A stretch of DNA of 64,000 nt from Oryzias latipes (lineage: Eukaryota > Chordata > Actinopteri > Beloniformes > Adrianichthyidae), in contig NC_019880.2 of the NCBI RefSeq assembly GCF_002234675.1, positions 15,055,756 through 15,119,755 of the forward strand, in the 5' to 3' direction. The first letter of the stretch is position 1. Every line of letters begins with the position of its first letter. Of this stretch, positions 31,091 to 41,135 are shown piece after piece. Position numbers and translations under genes: made by a program. The notes under the pieces were generated by a model. That model did no database searches. It was not told the origin of the DNA and was given only the letters and a program-made list of their open reading frames with translations.

Positions 31091-31627
31091 TAAGACACAC
31101 TAATCTGCCTCAAGACCAGACTTGACTTTGGTCTTCAGGTTTGGGATTTATGTACAACATCCCTGTATTTATTCTTAGTTTTTTATCTTCAAGACATTAC
31201 TGCAGAACTCAAAATATAAAGTTCTCCTTTGAATTAGGAAAACAGACATACCAACTGCCTGTAGTTGTGTCTCCATGAATTGTTCAACAGTAGTTCAATG
31301 ACATTTTGTGATCATAACTATGTGTTTTTTTTAACTGTAGCTTTTAAGGCGTTAGACGTGGAGCTGCAAAACAGAACTTTAGGTAATCTTTGCCTCAGGG
31401 TCAGTTAACTTGTCCCTCTCATTTATGACTGTTTTCAGCACAATTTTGGTTCCTATTTGTTCCAACTGAATTGATTCATAGATTACTCAAAACTTCTCTG
31501 CATTTTAATACAAACTCTCTGACCAAAAGAATGATGATTCTGTGAAAATTTGGTGAAAATTTAATGTAACCAAGAATAAAAAATAGTTTTCCACATTTCA
31601 CACGAAATTGAGTCAAAATTATCGTTG
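31091..31627 (+). repeat. Duplicated segment, copy B (SINE-free)
   Basis: Direct duplicate of 259-1096 at a distance of about 30.8 kb. It has a single 'taactgtagcttttaaggc' where copy A holds the SINE, so it preserves the empty site. High identity suggests a recent duplication. Confidence 0.88.
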
Positions 31628-31789
31628 AAGCCAACACGGACATAGCTGTGTGTGAAGCAAAAGGCCACCTTTATTTAAAAAAAACATATACAGCTAACTG
31701 AAAGGAAAGATTTGGGTTGGTTTTGCAGTTTAGATGCTTCTGCATCCTGCAGGTTTGTAACAAAATAGTTTAGGGACTTTTCTTACAGA

Positions 31790-32205
31790 GACAAGGCCGT
31801 TCCCCTGTGCACGCATGGGTTTTCTCTGGGCACTCTTGCTTCCTCCTGTGGTCTAAAAATATGCTTCATAGGTTGGCTTGATGTATTTATTCAGGTTATG
31901 TCTCCAAACTGTCCCTTGGTGTACATGTGAGTGAGTGTGTGACTCTGTAACAGAATGGCAACCTGTTCAGGGTGCACCCTGCCTTTGCCCAACAGTAGCT
32001 GGGTAGGCTCCAGCAGACACTCCCAATACAAAAAATGAACACAAATATGATGGTGGATAACAGGGAGAAAGCTAGAGTGCCCAGAGTAAACTCACAGGGA
32101 GAACATGTAAACCCAACAATGAAGGGTCCCATGCAGGATTTGAATAGAGCCTTCTTACTATGAGGCAAAAAGGCTAACCACTACACCACCATACAGCCAG
32201 CAAAT
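31790..32205. repeat. Two SINE-like repeat fragments in tail-to-tail opposition
   Basis: The plus half (about 31800-32020) reads 'cgcatgggttttctctgggc' through 'gtagctgggtaggctccagc'. The adjoining half (about 32060-32205) is the same family on the minus strand, recognisable from 'agagtgcccagagtaaactc' and the tRNA-like head 'aaccactacaccaccata'. Confidence 0.7.
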
Positions 32206-32219
32206 GTAAGTTTTGAAAA

Positions 32220-33780
32220 ACCATGACCTTCTCCTTGTAAAATTACGACTTTTAATATCGTAAAATGTTACGTTTTTATTTTAATTGATTGCTTAAATTT
32301 ATTCCCTTACCTTTTTTTTTACTTTTTAATCTTAATTTTACAACTTTATATTTGTAAATTTGGACTTTTTTCTCACGATTTTGCAAATTTATTCCCATAA
32401 GAAGCAATAGTTTATTTTATAGTTGGCCTGATCATAGTAATTTGGTACCTATTACTTTTACTAAATAACACAATTAACTCATTAATTTGTCAATTTACTT
32501 TAACCCTTTTTTTTTACTGTCACCTGAATTATTTTTATCAAGCCAACACTAGGTGGCAGCACATGTCTGAACATCCTAGAGGCAATGCAGGTCGTTTGTT
32601 TTGTTATCACTTACAATAAAAAAAGAAGAAAAAAAACACCCTCACACACAAAATAAATTCCTCTAAAAGTGTACCATAGTTATCTGTGTTTTAAGCCGCT
32701 GTTTCCTCTATAAACTTTGCTCAACCTTTGCTCGATTTTAGCCCAACCTCTGCTCTATTTAGGGCAAGCTGCTGTTTTCATTACCTATTAACTTGATATC
32801 GCTGAGGTCATCTGAGGAAGTCAGCCTGCAGCAGTCTGGCAGTTTTTTTTAGTGCAGTCATGCTTGACTGAGAAGATGAACAAGTGACATAAACAGCAAA
32901 AGTGTGATGTAATGCTTACTAGGACAGATGGAGATCTTCTGCCTATCAATGCAGAAAGCAGATTGAACTGCTGATGGCTGCAGATATGGATGGAATTGAA
33001 TGTTTTGTTTGTTTCAGGATTTTATTGATTATTCTGACTGTTTGGTTCCGTGCATTCTAGCCTGTTTCAGTGGCTCTCATCTGGGAGGAGGGCATCACGG
33101 GCCGGGGTCAGGGGTTGCTCTGGAGGTCGTGGGGAATAGGAGGACACCCTCATTGAAGACGTTTTCTGCAGTGGGCTGAAGCGGGGGTTACAAATTACAC
33201 AAGGACTATGAGGTAGAGCCAAAGCTCTCCCACTCCACACATATGCTAATTTAACCACAAAGAAGAATGGGGTACTTGAAGTTAAGCTGGGAAATAACTT
33301 GGGGTGTCTGCTTTTGTTGATGTTAAGCATTGTTACCCCCATTGTTACCCCATGAAAATCTAAATGTCTTAAGGGAGGAGAAAAAGAGAAAGAAACTGGG
33401 TTTTGGAGACGCATCTGAAAATAATGCAACCAACTTTTTTTCCTTTCTTCTCTTTTGTGGCAGGATAAGATAGTCCCAACATAGCAGGCTAAGGGTTGGC
33501 TTCCAGTGTAATTACAGGATGTGAAGTTCCAGCATTCAAAGGCTGGGATCTCTGCTTTGCAGGAATTTTTTTTAGTTTTCTCAAGGATGAACTCTCAAGA
33601 TGAGTTCATTTGAAAAAAATGAGAAAACGCTTCATTTTTTCCATCAAAGTATAAATGTGTGAACTTAAACTGAACTGACAAGGTCAACGTGTATGATGAC
33701 ATTCATTTTACAAAGCTGTTACCTTACAAGGAAAACGTGATGATTTTTTGAAAATACAGTTGTAACTAAAATAAAGTCAC
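32220..33780. other. Intergenic, nothing recognised
   Basis: It begins with a diverged 'aattacgacttttaatatcg' repeat-like stretch (32235-32400). The remainder shows no gene or transposon protein. The minus frame 33067-33429 has no family signature or splice support. Confidence 0.45.
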
Positions 33781-33804
33781 ACGTACAGAGACGTCAAGCA
33801 GATT

Positions 33805-33888
33805 GGACGGACGGACGGACGGACGGACGGACGGACGGACGGACGGACGGACGGACGGACGGACAGACAGACAGACAGACAGACAGAT
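33805..33888. repeat. (GGAC)15-(AGAC)6 tetranucleotide array
   Basis: Uninterrupted GGAC units to 33864, then AGAC units to 33888. It directly precedes the left end of the Tc1 element. Confidence 0.95.
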
Positions 33889-33889
33889 A

Positions 33890-34896
33890 AAATTCAGACC
33901 AAAAGTTTGGACACACCATGCTTCACGGTGGGAACCAGGTATGTAGAGTCCATCCGTTCACCTTTTTCAGTCGCACAAAGACACGGTGGTTGGAACCAAA
34001 AATCTCCAATTTGGACTCATCAGACCAAAAGCACAGATTTCCACCGGTCCAATGTTCATCCCTTTTGTTCTTCAGCCCAAACAAGTCTCTTCTGCTTGTT
34101 GCCTTTCTTTAGCAGTGGTTTCCTAGCAGATATTGCACCACGAAGGCCTGATTCACACTGTCTCCTTTTAACAATTGTTGTAGAGATGTGTCTGCTGCTA
34201 GAACTCTGTGTGCCATTGACCTGCTCTCTAATCTGAGCTGCTCTTGACCTGCCATTTCTGAGGCTGGTGACTTGGATGAACTTATCCTCCACAGCAGAGG
34301 TGACTCTTGATCTTTCTTTCCTGGGGCAGTCTGCATGTGAGCCAGTTTCTTTGTAGCGCTTGATGGTTTTTGTGACTGCACTTGGGGACACTTTCAAAGT
34401 TTTCCCAATTTTTCAGACTGACTGACCTTCATTTCTTAAAGTAATGATTGCCATTGTTTTTCTGTACTTAGCTGCTTTTTTCTTGCCATGATTCAAATTC
34501 TAACAGTTTATTCAGTAGGACTATCAGCTGTGTTTCCACCTGACTTCTGCACAACACAACTGATGGTCCCAACCCCATTTATAAGGCAAAAAAATCCCAC
34601 TCATTAAACCTGACAGGGCACACCTGTGAAGTGAAAAACATTTCAGGTGATTACTGCTTTGCACACATTCAAGAGAATGTGTGCAAAGCAGTAATCAAAT
34701 CAAAAGGTGGCTACCATGAAGAACCTACAATATGACATATTTTCAGTTGTTTCACACTTTTTTTTATGTATCTAATTCCACATGTGCTAATTCACAGTTT
34801 TGATGCCCTTAGTGTGTCTCTACAACTTTCATAGTCATGAAAATAAAGAAAAACTCGTCGAATGAGAAGGTGTGTCAAACTTTTGGTTTGTACTGT
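33890..34896 (-). mobile_element. Internally deleted Tc1/mariner element
   Basis: The terminal repeats read 'cagaccaaaagtttggacac' at the left and, inverted, 'gtgtcaaacttttggtttgt' at the right (ending about 34896). On the minus strand the N-terminal transposase half is present: MKVSPSAVTKTIKRYKETGS (helix-turn-helix, 34397 onwards), GRSRAAQIREQVN and RLVWAEEQKG. After a frameshift comes the region around the first catalytic aspartate (WSDES, about 34020). The sequence then jumps to the left terminal repeat, so the rest of the DDE domain is lost. Non-autonomous and dead. Confidence 0.88.
34649..34696. repeat. Perfect 22-bp hairpin inside the Tc1 element
   Basis: Arms at 34649-34670 and 34675-34696 are exact reverse complements with a 4-nt loop (aaga). 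The right arm matches the expected Tc1 5' region, and the left arm looks like an inverted copy of it. Confidence 0.9.
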
Positions 34897-34899
34897 ATT

Positions 34900-37130
34900 T
34901 ATAAGGTTCTGAAATGGTCATCTGCTGCAAATTGGTGCCAGAATTCTTTAAGAACTTTATTCAAAAGTCTTAATCTCAGTTTTTCTGGACATGTGTTTGA
35001 CCCTCAATATGTTGCCAAGGGCAGATGTCCATCAATAATCCACATTTGTCATTTGACCTGAAACAGAAAAAGCTTTGTAGATTCGATTAATTACAGAAGC
35101 AGAAATGTGCGTGACAGACCAAACAGTTCAATACACATATGTTAGAAAGAGGTGCTGTATGATTTTGGCCTTCTGCTCTCTTCTAAGACGCTGCTGAGCT
35201 CCGAGCTTTTGCACGCCGTTGAGCATAAAGCAATCAATCTGAAGTCAACAGGCAAATCATGCCTGTCCTGACCTCATGACCTGCTTAAATGTATTTATTC
35301 TATTGCTATTAACACAATGAGACACCTACAACACGTTTGCTTTAGAGGCGTGATCTTTTTCAGGCTCGCAAACAAGATTTTAACCTCAAAATTCAAAAGC
35401 AAATAAGGCTGTTTGCTGGAGATGTTCACCTGATTCACTCACTAATGGAGAGGTTGGAGAACTTTCAGGGGCAGAAGCCTCACTTTTGTGCTCACTTATT
35501 TTGAAAAGAGGGTCAGTCAGAGTGGCGCACCCCTTTTAACAACTTGGAAATGGTCTGCAGCTTTCAAATGCCTCATTCTAAACAGCTCTAACCTGGTCTT
35601 TGTGTAGATGCAAAAATGGAAATGTGGAAGTCAAGCTGTTGAACGTTGGTTCTTTGTTCAACAAATTTACTCCTCTAACTCCAAATACATCATTTCAAGA
35701 CAAGTCAAATCAGTACGATTTTACAGAAATTAGTATAAAAAACGTTGGTTTCATATTGTGCTCAGTTATCATAATTAAAAGCACCCCTTCATATTTGAAA
35801 TGCCTTCCAAACACAAAGTTCCTCTAAATTTTACAATATTATTGAAAAGTAGGTTAATCTTGCAAGTAATCGTTGGTGTTGAGGCTGACGCGTGTCAGCT
35901 TTACGTCAGAGGGTCGCAGTCTGGTGTCACGATTCATGGGCAGAACAATGAAGACATCAGACATGACCAAGAACGACCCCTGACCTTTCTGACTCACATG
36001 AATGCTCCTGGGAGAACGAAATTCTGCATTATCTCTGGTTAATTATGGTAGTTGTGGAAGTCAAAACTTCAGGCATTCGAGATAAAATGTTCACATTTCT
36101 AGAGAAAATACATTTCTGCAGATACTGAGGAATAATATGCCTGCATAGATGTGTTTTTGTAACAGGAATCTGAGAGTTGACTTTCAGCAGTGGTGTAACA
36201 GTTGCTTCATAGCAGAAAGGGGTCAAACCTGCCGATCCACTGGGACTTTCCTGACTTCATGCTTGTTTTGTTGCTGTGTTATCTTGTTCTCAGGTTAAAC
36301 GGATGCAGACCATCTCACATCCATTCTTCAGACATAATATCCCACCTCCTTGATCAGGACAAGATGAAAATCGGAGGAATGAATTGATGGACTTTTCCAA
36401 AGCCAAATGTCAAATCACATGCTGTTTCTGCAAATCAGAAAGAACATGGTTGCCTGTTCACACAAAAACAAGAACAAGTAAAAATATTTTAAAGTCAGGC
36501 TAAAACGACTAAAAATAAGGATATTATTCAGTCAATAATTCATGATGCCAAAGTAATTTTTTACAACTTTTACTTTGAAATTGGGTTGAAATTGATTAAT
36601 TTTTAATTAATCAAACAGATCAAACAATACTAAAAAATCTGAAACAAAAGAGATATATATCTATAGATATATCAAACTAAAGACTATTAGTCATTTAAAA
36701 AATAAAAGGCAGAAGAGATAAATATCCAATTATTGATAAATTATTATTGATCACAAATAGCTATATTTGAGCTTAAATATACAATACATTGAAGCAATTA
36801 AATGTGACGTTAATGAAATATAGTGTAATTAATTGCTTAAAAGGGAGTAGGAGGAAGTTTACATGTATGTTGATGTTCCCACACATATTTTGCTTTACTT
36901 AACTATTTTACTTTTTTTCTTTTACATAGTTAAGCCCATAACATTTGGTGTTTTGTTTGAAAAACAACAAATTTTATGCTTTGATAAGATGTTTTGCATG
37001 TAATGATCATTTAAAAAGTCATTGTTATCATCTTTATCAAGGCTTTTCTTGGGCTGTTGGATCTGGGCGTGGCTAAGCTCCAGTAGAAATAAAGCGTCTT
37101 ACCCGGATCTGCCGCTGCAGACCTTTGGCT
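34900..37130. other. Intergenic upstream of mycl
   Basis: No gene seen. About 35860-36000 is less AT-rich than its surroundings and contains the near-palindrome GCTGACGCGTGTCAGC (35884-35899) with TACGTCA at 35902-35908. It could be a regulatory element shared with mfsd2a or mycl, but this is speculative. Confidence 0.4.
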
Positions 37131-37430
37131 CCTCCCCCCCTCTTTTATCTTCTTATAACAGGATATCAGACTGGCGCGAAAAGCGCAGAACGTGGCTGTT
37201 CATTGTGGGGCGGCTTCGGCGCTTGTAGTCTGCTTTCGCCGGGCTTTTGTCGCTTTTATTCACCGCCTGCAACCAAAATAAGTTTCGAAGTCATTTTGCT
37301 GTCAAAGCGGCCGGTTTGGAACGTTTACCCCCAGTTTGGAGGGCGTTTTTTTTGTTTTTTTAAATCTCTTTTTGGAGGCAGCGGAGTGACTCTTTAATGT
37401 CCTGAAAATTTCGGATCATAAAATTGAGCG
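37130..37430 (+). promoter_or_regulatory. mycl core promoter and non-coding exon 1
   Basis: A CT/GC-rich stretch (ctcctccccccctctttta, about 37130-37148) precedes a TATA-like cttataaca (37152-37160) and an E2F consensus GGCGCGAAA (37173-37181), followed by GCGC. An untranslated exon probably starts shortly downstream and ends at 37430 with a GTGAGT donor. It would splice to the acceptor ctgcag at 37734, 28 nt before the start codon. The layout (non-coding exon 1, E2F site next to the start site) matches MYC-family genes. Confidence 0.65.
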
Positions 37431-37762
37431 GTGAGTGGTTTATTTACGATGTTTTTGATGCGGAAATAGTGAGGTTTTTGTGTGGCTTTGTGCTCCACTA
37501 CACAAAGCATTTCAGGAAATGCGTTTTACGCACTTACTTTTAGGTCTTCTCCTTTTTCATTCCAGCCAATTTCATGAATTTAGTTGCAGCTGAGTGTCTG
37601 GTTTATGTAATACTTTTCTGTGCATCAACAATGCCAGCTTCCGGAGGATGGCATACATTTTTAATGTCTCCTATTTGTAGAAGGTGGCTAATCTTCCATG
37701 GATCTGACCCACTGATGTGTTTGCTCCCCTGCAGGACCGTCGTCTGAGTGGATTTAACAACA

Positions 37763-39181
37763 ATGGAGTTTGATTGCTATCAGCCATATTTTTTCGACGA
37801 TTTTGACACAGAGGAGGACTTTTACAAGTCGACTGCTCCGAGTGAGGACATATGGAAAAAGTTCGAGCTGCTTCCCACGCCTCCCATGTCTCCCACTAGG
37901 ACTCTGCATCTCTCCCCCGGAGACAAACTGAACTGGCTGTCCAAAGTTCTGGGTCAGGACGAGGACTGCGAGGGTCACTGCCTTCCCGAGACCGGAGAGC
38001 TGTTCGGGAACCTGGACGCGCACATCATCCGAGACTGCATGTGGAGTAGTTTCTCCGCAAGCAAGCAGCTTGAGAAGGCGGCGGTGGTGGCCGTGCGCCC
38101 CGCCAAGGCGCAGTGCGCATCATCCCCAGCAGCCGCACAGGTCTCCGTCATCACCGAGTGCGTGGACCCCGCCTCGGTGCTCACCTTCCCCGCCAGCAGC
38201 TGCAGGAAGCCGGCGTCGTCTGGGTCCGAGTCGCGCTCCGACTCCTCTGGTAAGGGAATATCAGGGCGCCGCCCTGGATTTTTTTCCTCCTCCTGTTCAC
38301 AATGGGGTATTTACAAAGCTGCTGTAGTGGGTGAAGGTCACAGAGGTCATCCGTGATGCCCCCTCCCTCCTCGTTCAAATAAAAGCCATGTGGAGAGTTT
38401 AAAAACCGCGCCCCTTTAGTTCAACCTGAGCTTCTTCTGCTGCAACAGCATCAGGGTGCGGCACAGGGAGGCGGGGTGACCTCATGGTTCCTGCTTCATC
38501 ACATTGGTGATGTGAAATAAGCACTTCCTTCAGCGTTGCTCTTTAATCTAGTTGGCCAGATTACAGCGTTGCTGTATCTTCATGTACTGTTTTCTTCTGA
38601 TCGCAGATGACGAAGAGGAAATTGATGTCGTCACTGTGGAGAGCAAGCAGAGCCGGGTCCGCCTGGTCAGGAAGCCGGTCACCATCCGGGTCCGGGCAGA
38701 CCCCTGCCCCAAGCGCTTTCACATGTCGGTCCATCGGCAGCAGCACAACTACGCCGCCCCATCCCCGGACAGCGACCCTGAAGAGGGGGAGGAGGAGGAG
38801 GAAGAAGAAGAAGAAGAGGAGGAGGAGGAGGATTCTGAAGACGAGCCTCAAAGCAAACGTCAAAGGGACTCCCACCAGCAGCCGGAGCTGCAGTCCGACT
38901 CCCCCCAAAACTCTGACGTGGAGGACACAGACCGCAGGCGGAACCACAACTTCCTGGAGAGGAAGAGGAGGAATGACCTCCGATCTCGCTTCCTGGCCCT
39001 GCGGGATCAGATTCCTGGCCTGGAGCAAGCCAAGAGTCCGAAGGTGGTCATCCTGACCCAGGCGGCGGAATACCTCATGAAGCTGCACACCAGGGAGAAG
39101 CAGAAACTCCAAGAGAAGAAGCGCCTCAGATCCAGGCAGCAACAGCTTCTGCGCAGATTATCTGAACTCAAGCGCTCTTAG
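37763..39181 (+). CDS. mycl: L-Myc transcription factor (bHLH-leucine zipper)
   Basis: The coding exons are 37763-38249 and 38607-39181 (donor GTAAGG, acceptor cgcag), 353 codons against 364 in human MYCL. N-terminal MEFDCYQPYFFDDF is followed by SEDIWKKFELLPTPPMSP (Myc box I, candidate phosphodegron T39/S43) and RDCMWSSFSAS (Myc box II, 90-100). Next come DDEEEIDVVTVE (from 163), RKPVTIRVRADP with HRQQHNYAAPSP (MYCL-type central region), and an acidic run with 14 consecutive Glu. The bHLH-zipper occupies 272-353, with basic region NHNFLERKRRNDLRSRF. FLERKRRNDLRSRFLALRDQ is the L-Myc form, distinguishing it from MYC (VLERQRRNELKRSF) and MYCN. The protein binds E-boxes as a MAX heterodimer and promotes growth. 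It is divergent from mfsd2a. The a/b ohnologue is not determined. Confidence 0.96.
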
Positions 39182-40220
39182 GGCTGCTGCCCTCCTCAAA
39201 AACTCCATATACTCAGCATACTCGACACTTTGGACACTCTGATCCTTTCATGGCGAACACGCCTGCTGTGTTTTGCTGTTGTGGTGGCAGCGGTGCCTGT
39301 GAATCTGCTGTGCAGCCCTGTGAACCTCAACGGGGAGGGGCAGGTCATCCTTTCAGCTTCTTCTTGCACATTTTTTAAGTTCTGAAAAGATGGGAGTTTA
39401 GACTGATATTTTAGAGCTAAGAGAATTATTTTGTTTACCTGTGTGATCGTGTGCGTTTGCAGCTTTCAGGGACATTAGGTTATCATTATACATCAGGTTT
39501 GCTTTGATGACTTTATGTACAAAAATGTAAATAATAGCCTATTCCTCCTGGTTAAAGGAGACGGCCATGAATTTAATGAGCCTTTGACCCGGGCCACTTC
39601 GCATCTATTTTGTTAAGAAATTATTTTTGAAAAATGACCAAAAACATGGAAAAGAATCACTGTTGTTTCTAAAATTCACAAGTCACTTTGTCTTTTGTTT
39701 GCTACCATCATTAAATTTTTATACCAGATTTGAACATAAACCTACTGTCTTATGTATTATGTAATCACAACTTTCCCCTGATTAGAAGTCTTGGAATGGG
39801 GGTGGGGGTTCAAACTGCTGTAAATGAGGACCGATCAGGAAAATGGGCACCTCTGCTGCAGCAGCAGCTGCTGCAGCCTGTCCTTCAGGTTTGTCCTTGA
39901 GGAGCTGGTGCTCACGCTGGATCCTCCTCTCTGCAGTGGCTGCTGCACACCGGCCACCTGAGGGGCTACAAATTAGGTCACACTTGTATAAATGCAACTC
40001 GTATCCGCAATTGAGTGGATCCAGTGCAGCTATGAAGAGTTGGACCACTACATGTTTAGAAATTTGATTCAGAAACTAATCTTCTTTTATCTATTTGTGT
40101 GCTATTTTCTTTCAGGAAAGGTGGATGTTTGGTGCACAGTAATGCAATCTGCTTCGGCTACATTAGCCACCAGATTTGGAATCTGAAAACATAAAAATGA
40201 CAGTACTTGGAAAAATAAAA
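39182..40220 (+). other. mycl 3' UTR (probable)
   Basis: AT-rich sequence after the stop codon. Candidate polyadenylation signals are ATTAAA near 39710 and AATAAA near 40214. A CTG/CAG-rich stretch (39850-39880) gives spurious Ala-rich frames. Confidence 0.5.
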
Positions 40221-40544
40221 ATACAAAAAATTTCTGCCCCGGTACATTTCTGTCAGATGCCCTTTTGATGCTCTACACTGAAGATCATTTCCTTTCCTTT
40301 ACTAATACATTAAAGTTTGCCCCCTCAACGACCCAATGAAACTCAAGTCTGTGCAAGTCTGGATGAGTCACTATGAACCATTCGTTTAAAGTAACAGCAG
40401 TCCGGCGTGACAGAAGAGGCGGACACACCCTGAACCGTCCTGCACCTCACACTACCACATTGTTCCTGCTGGGGTTTTGCTTTTTACCCCGAGGAACCTT
40501 TCTTTATGTTGAGACTATTTGTTTAATTAAGATATTAATTTTTT

Positions 40545-41135
40545 AAAGTCCCACTCAAATCATCTTTTGATCTACTTTTAAAAAGGTTGTAATAATTCTT
40601 TAATCAAGATTAAGCCATTTTCAGCCAAAATAAAAAAATGTCATTTTCTAGGACAGAGCAGCGATAGTTCATTAGAAATTCACCTCTGAGTTGTGGACAA
40701 AGCCGGTGGTGTGGAGTGAGCCTGTACTCGTTTCCCATCATTCTCTTTATTAACACCCTCTTCCGCTGGCTTACAGCCCCTTACAAACCTAAATTAACAT
40801 TAGCGGTGCAACAAATAAGTACTGGAGCAGACTAGCTGTGATGTTTGGGTGAGGAAAACAAGGACGTACATGGATCTAGTGTGTAAGCGGATGCATCAGA
40901 ATGGAGCGGAGCAGGGAGCCTGTGGCCTGCCCAAATTTTGTTTGTATATAACAACTACAATCTTTCTAACTGAATTCTCCATCTGTTTCTGATTCACCAC
41001 AATTGGAATACAGAAGTACGTAGAAAAGCAGTTGTAAATCCTGGTGTTCTTTATATATGCCCTCAATCATGAGAAAAATGCCACAAGAGCATGTAAAAAA
41101 AAAACAATTTTCAATTGGAGTGAGGCTTTAATCCA
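40545..41135 (+). repeat. ~560-bp terminal-inverted-repeat element, copy B
   Basis: It starts 'agtcccactcaaatcat' and ends 'caattggagtgaggcttt', imperfect inverted ends. Internal blocks shared with the other copies include 'cctctgagttgtgg', 'cattagcggtgcaaca' and 'atgcatcagaatggagcgga'. There is no ORF. It behaves as a non-autonomous DNA transposon. Confidence 0.75.

Noticed and set aside
37763..39181. Identification as MYC or MYCN
   Set aside because: The basic region FLERKRRNDLRSRFLALRDQ and the KPVTIRVRADP...HRQQHNYAA block are L-Myc features; only Myc box I looks MYC-like.
39843..40067. Ala-rich frame downstream of mycl
   Set aside because: Produced by a CTG/CAG run in the probable 3' UTR; no start context or homologue.
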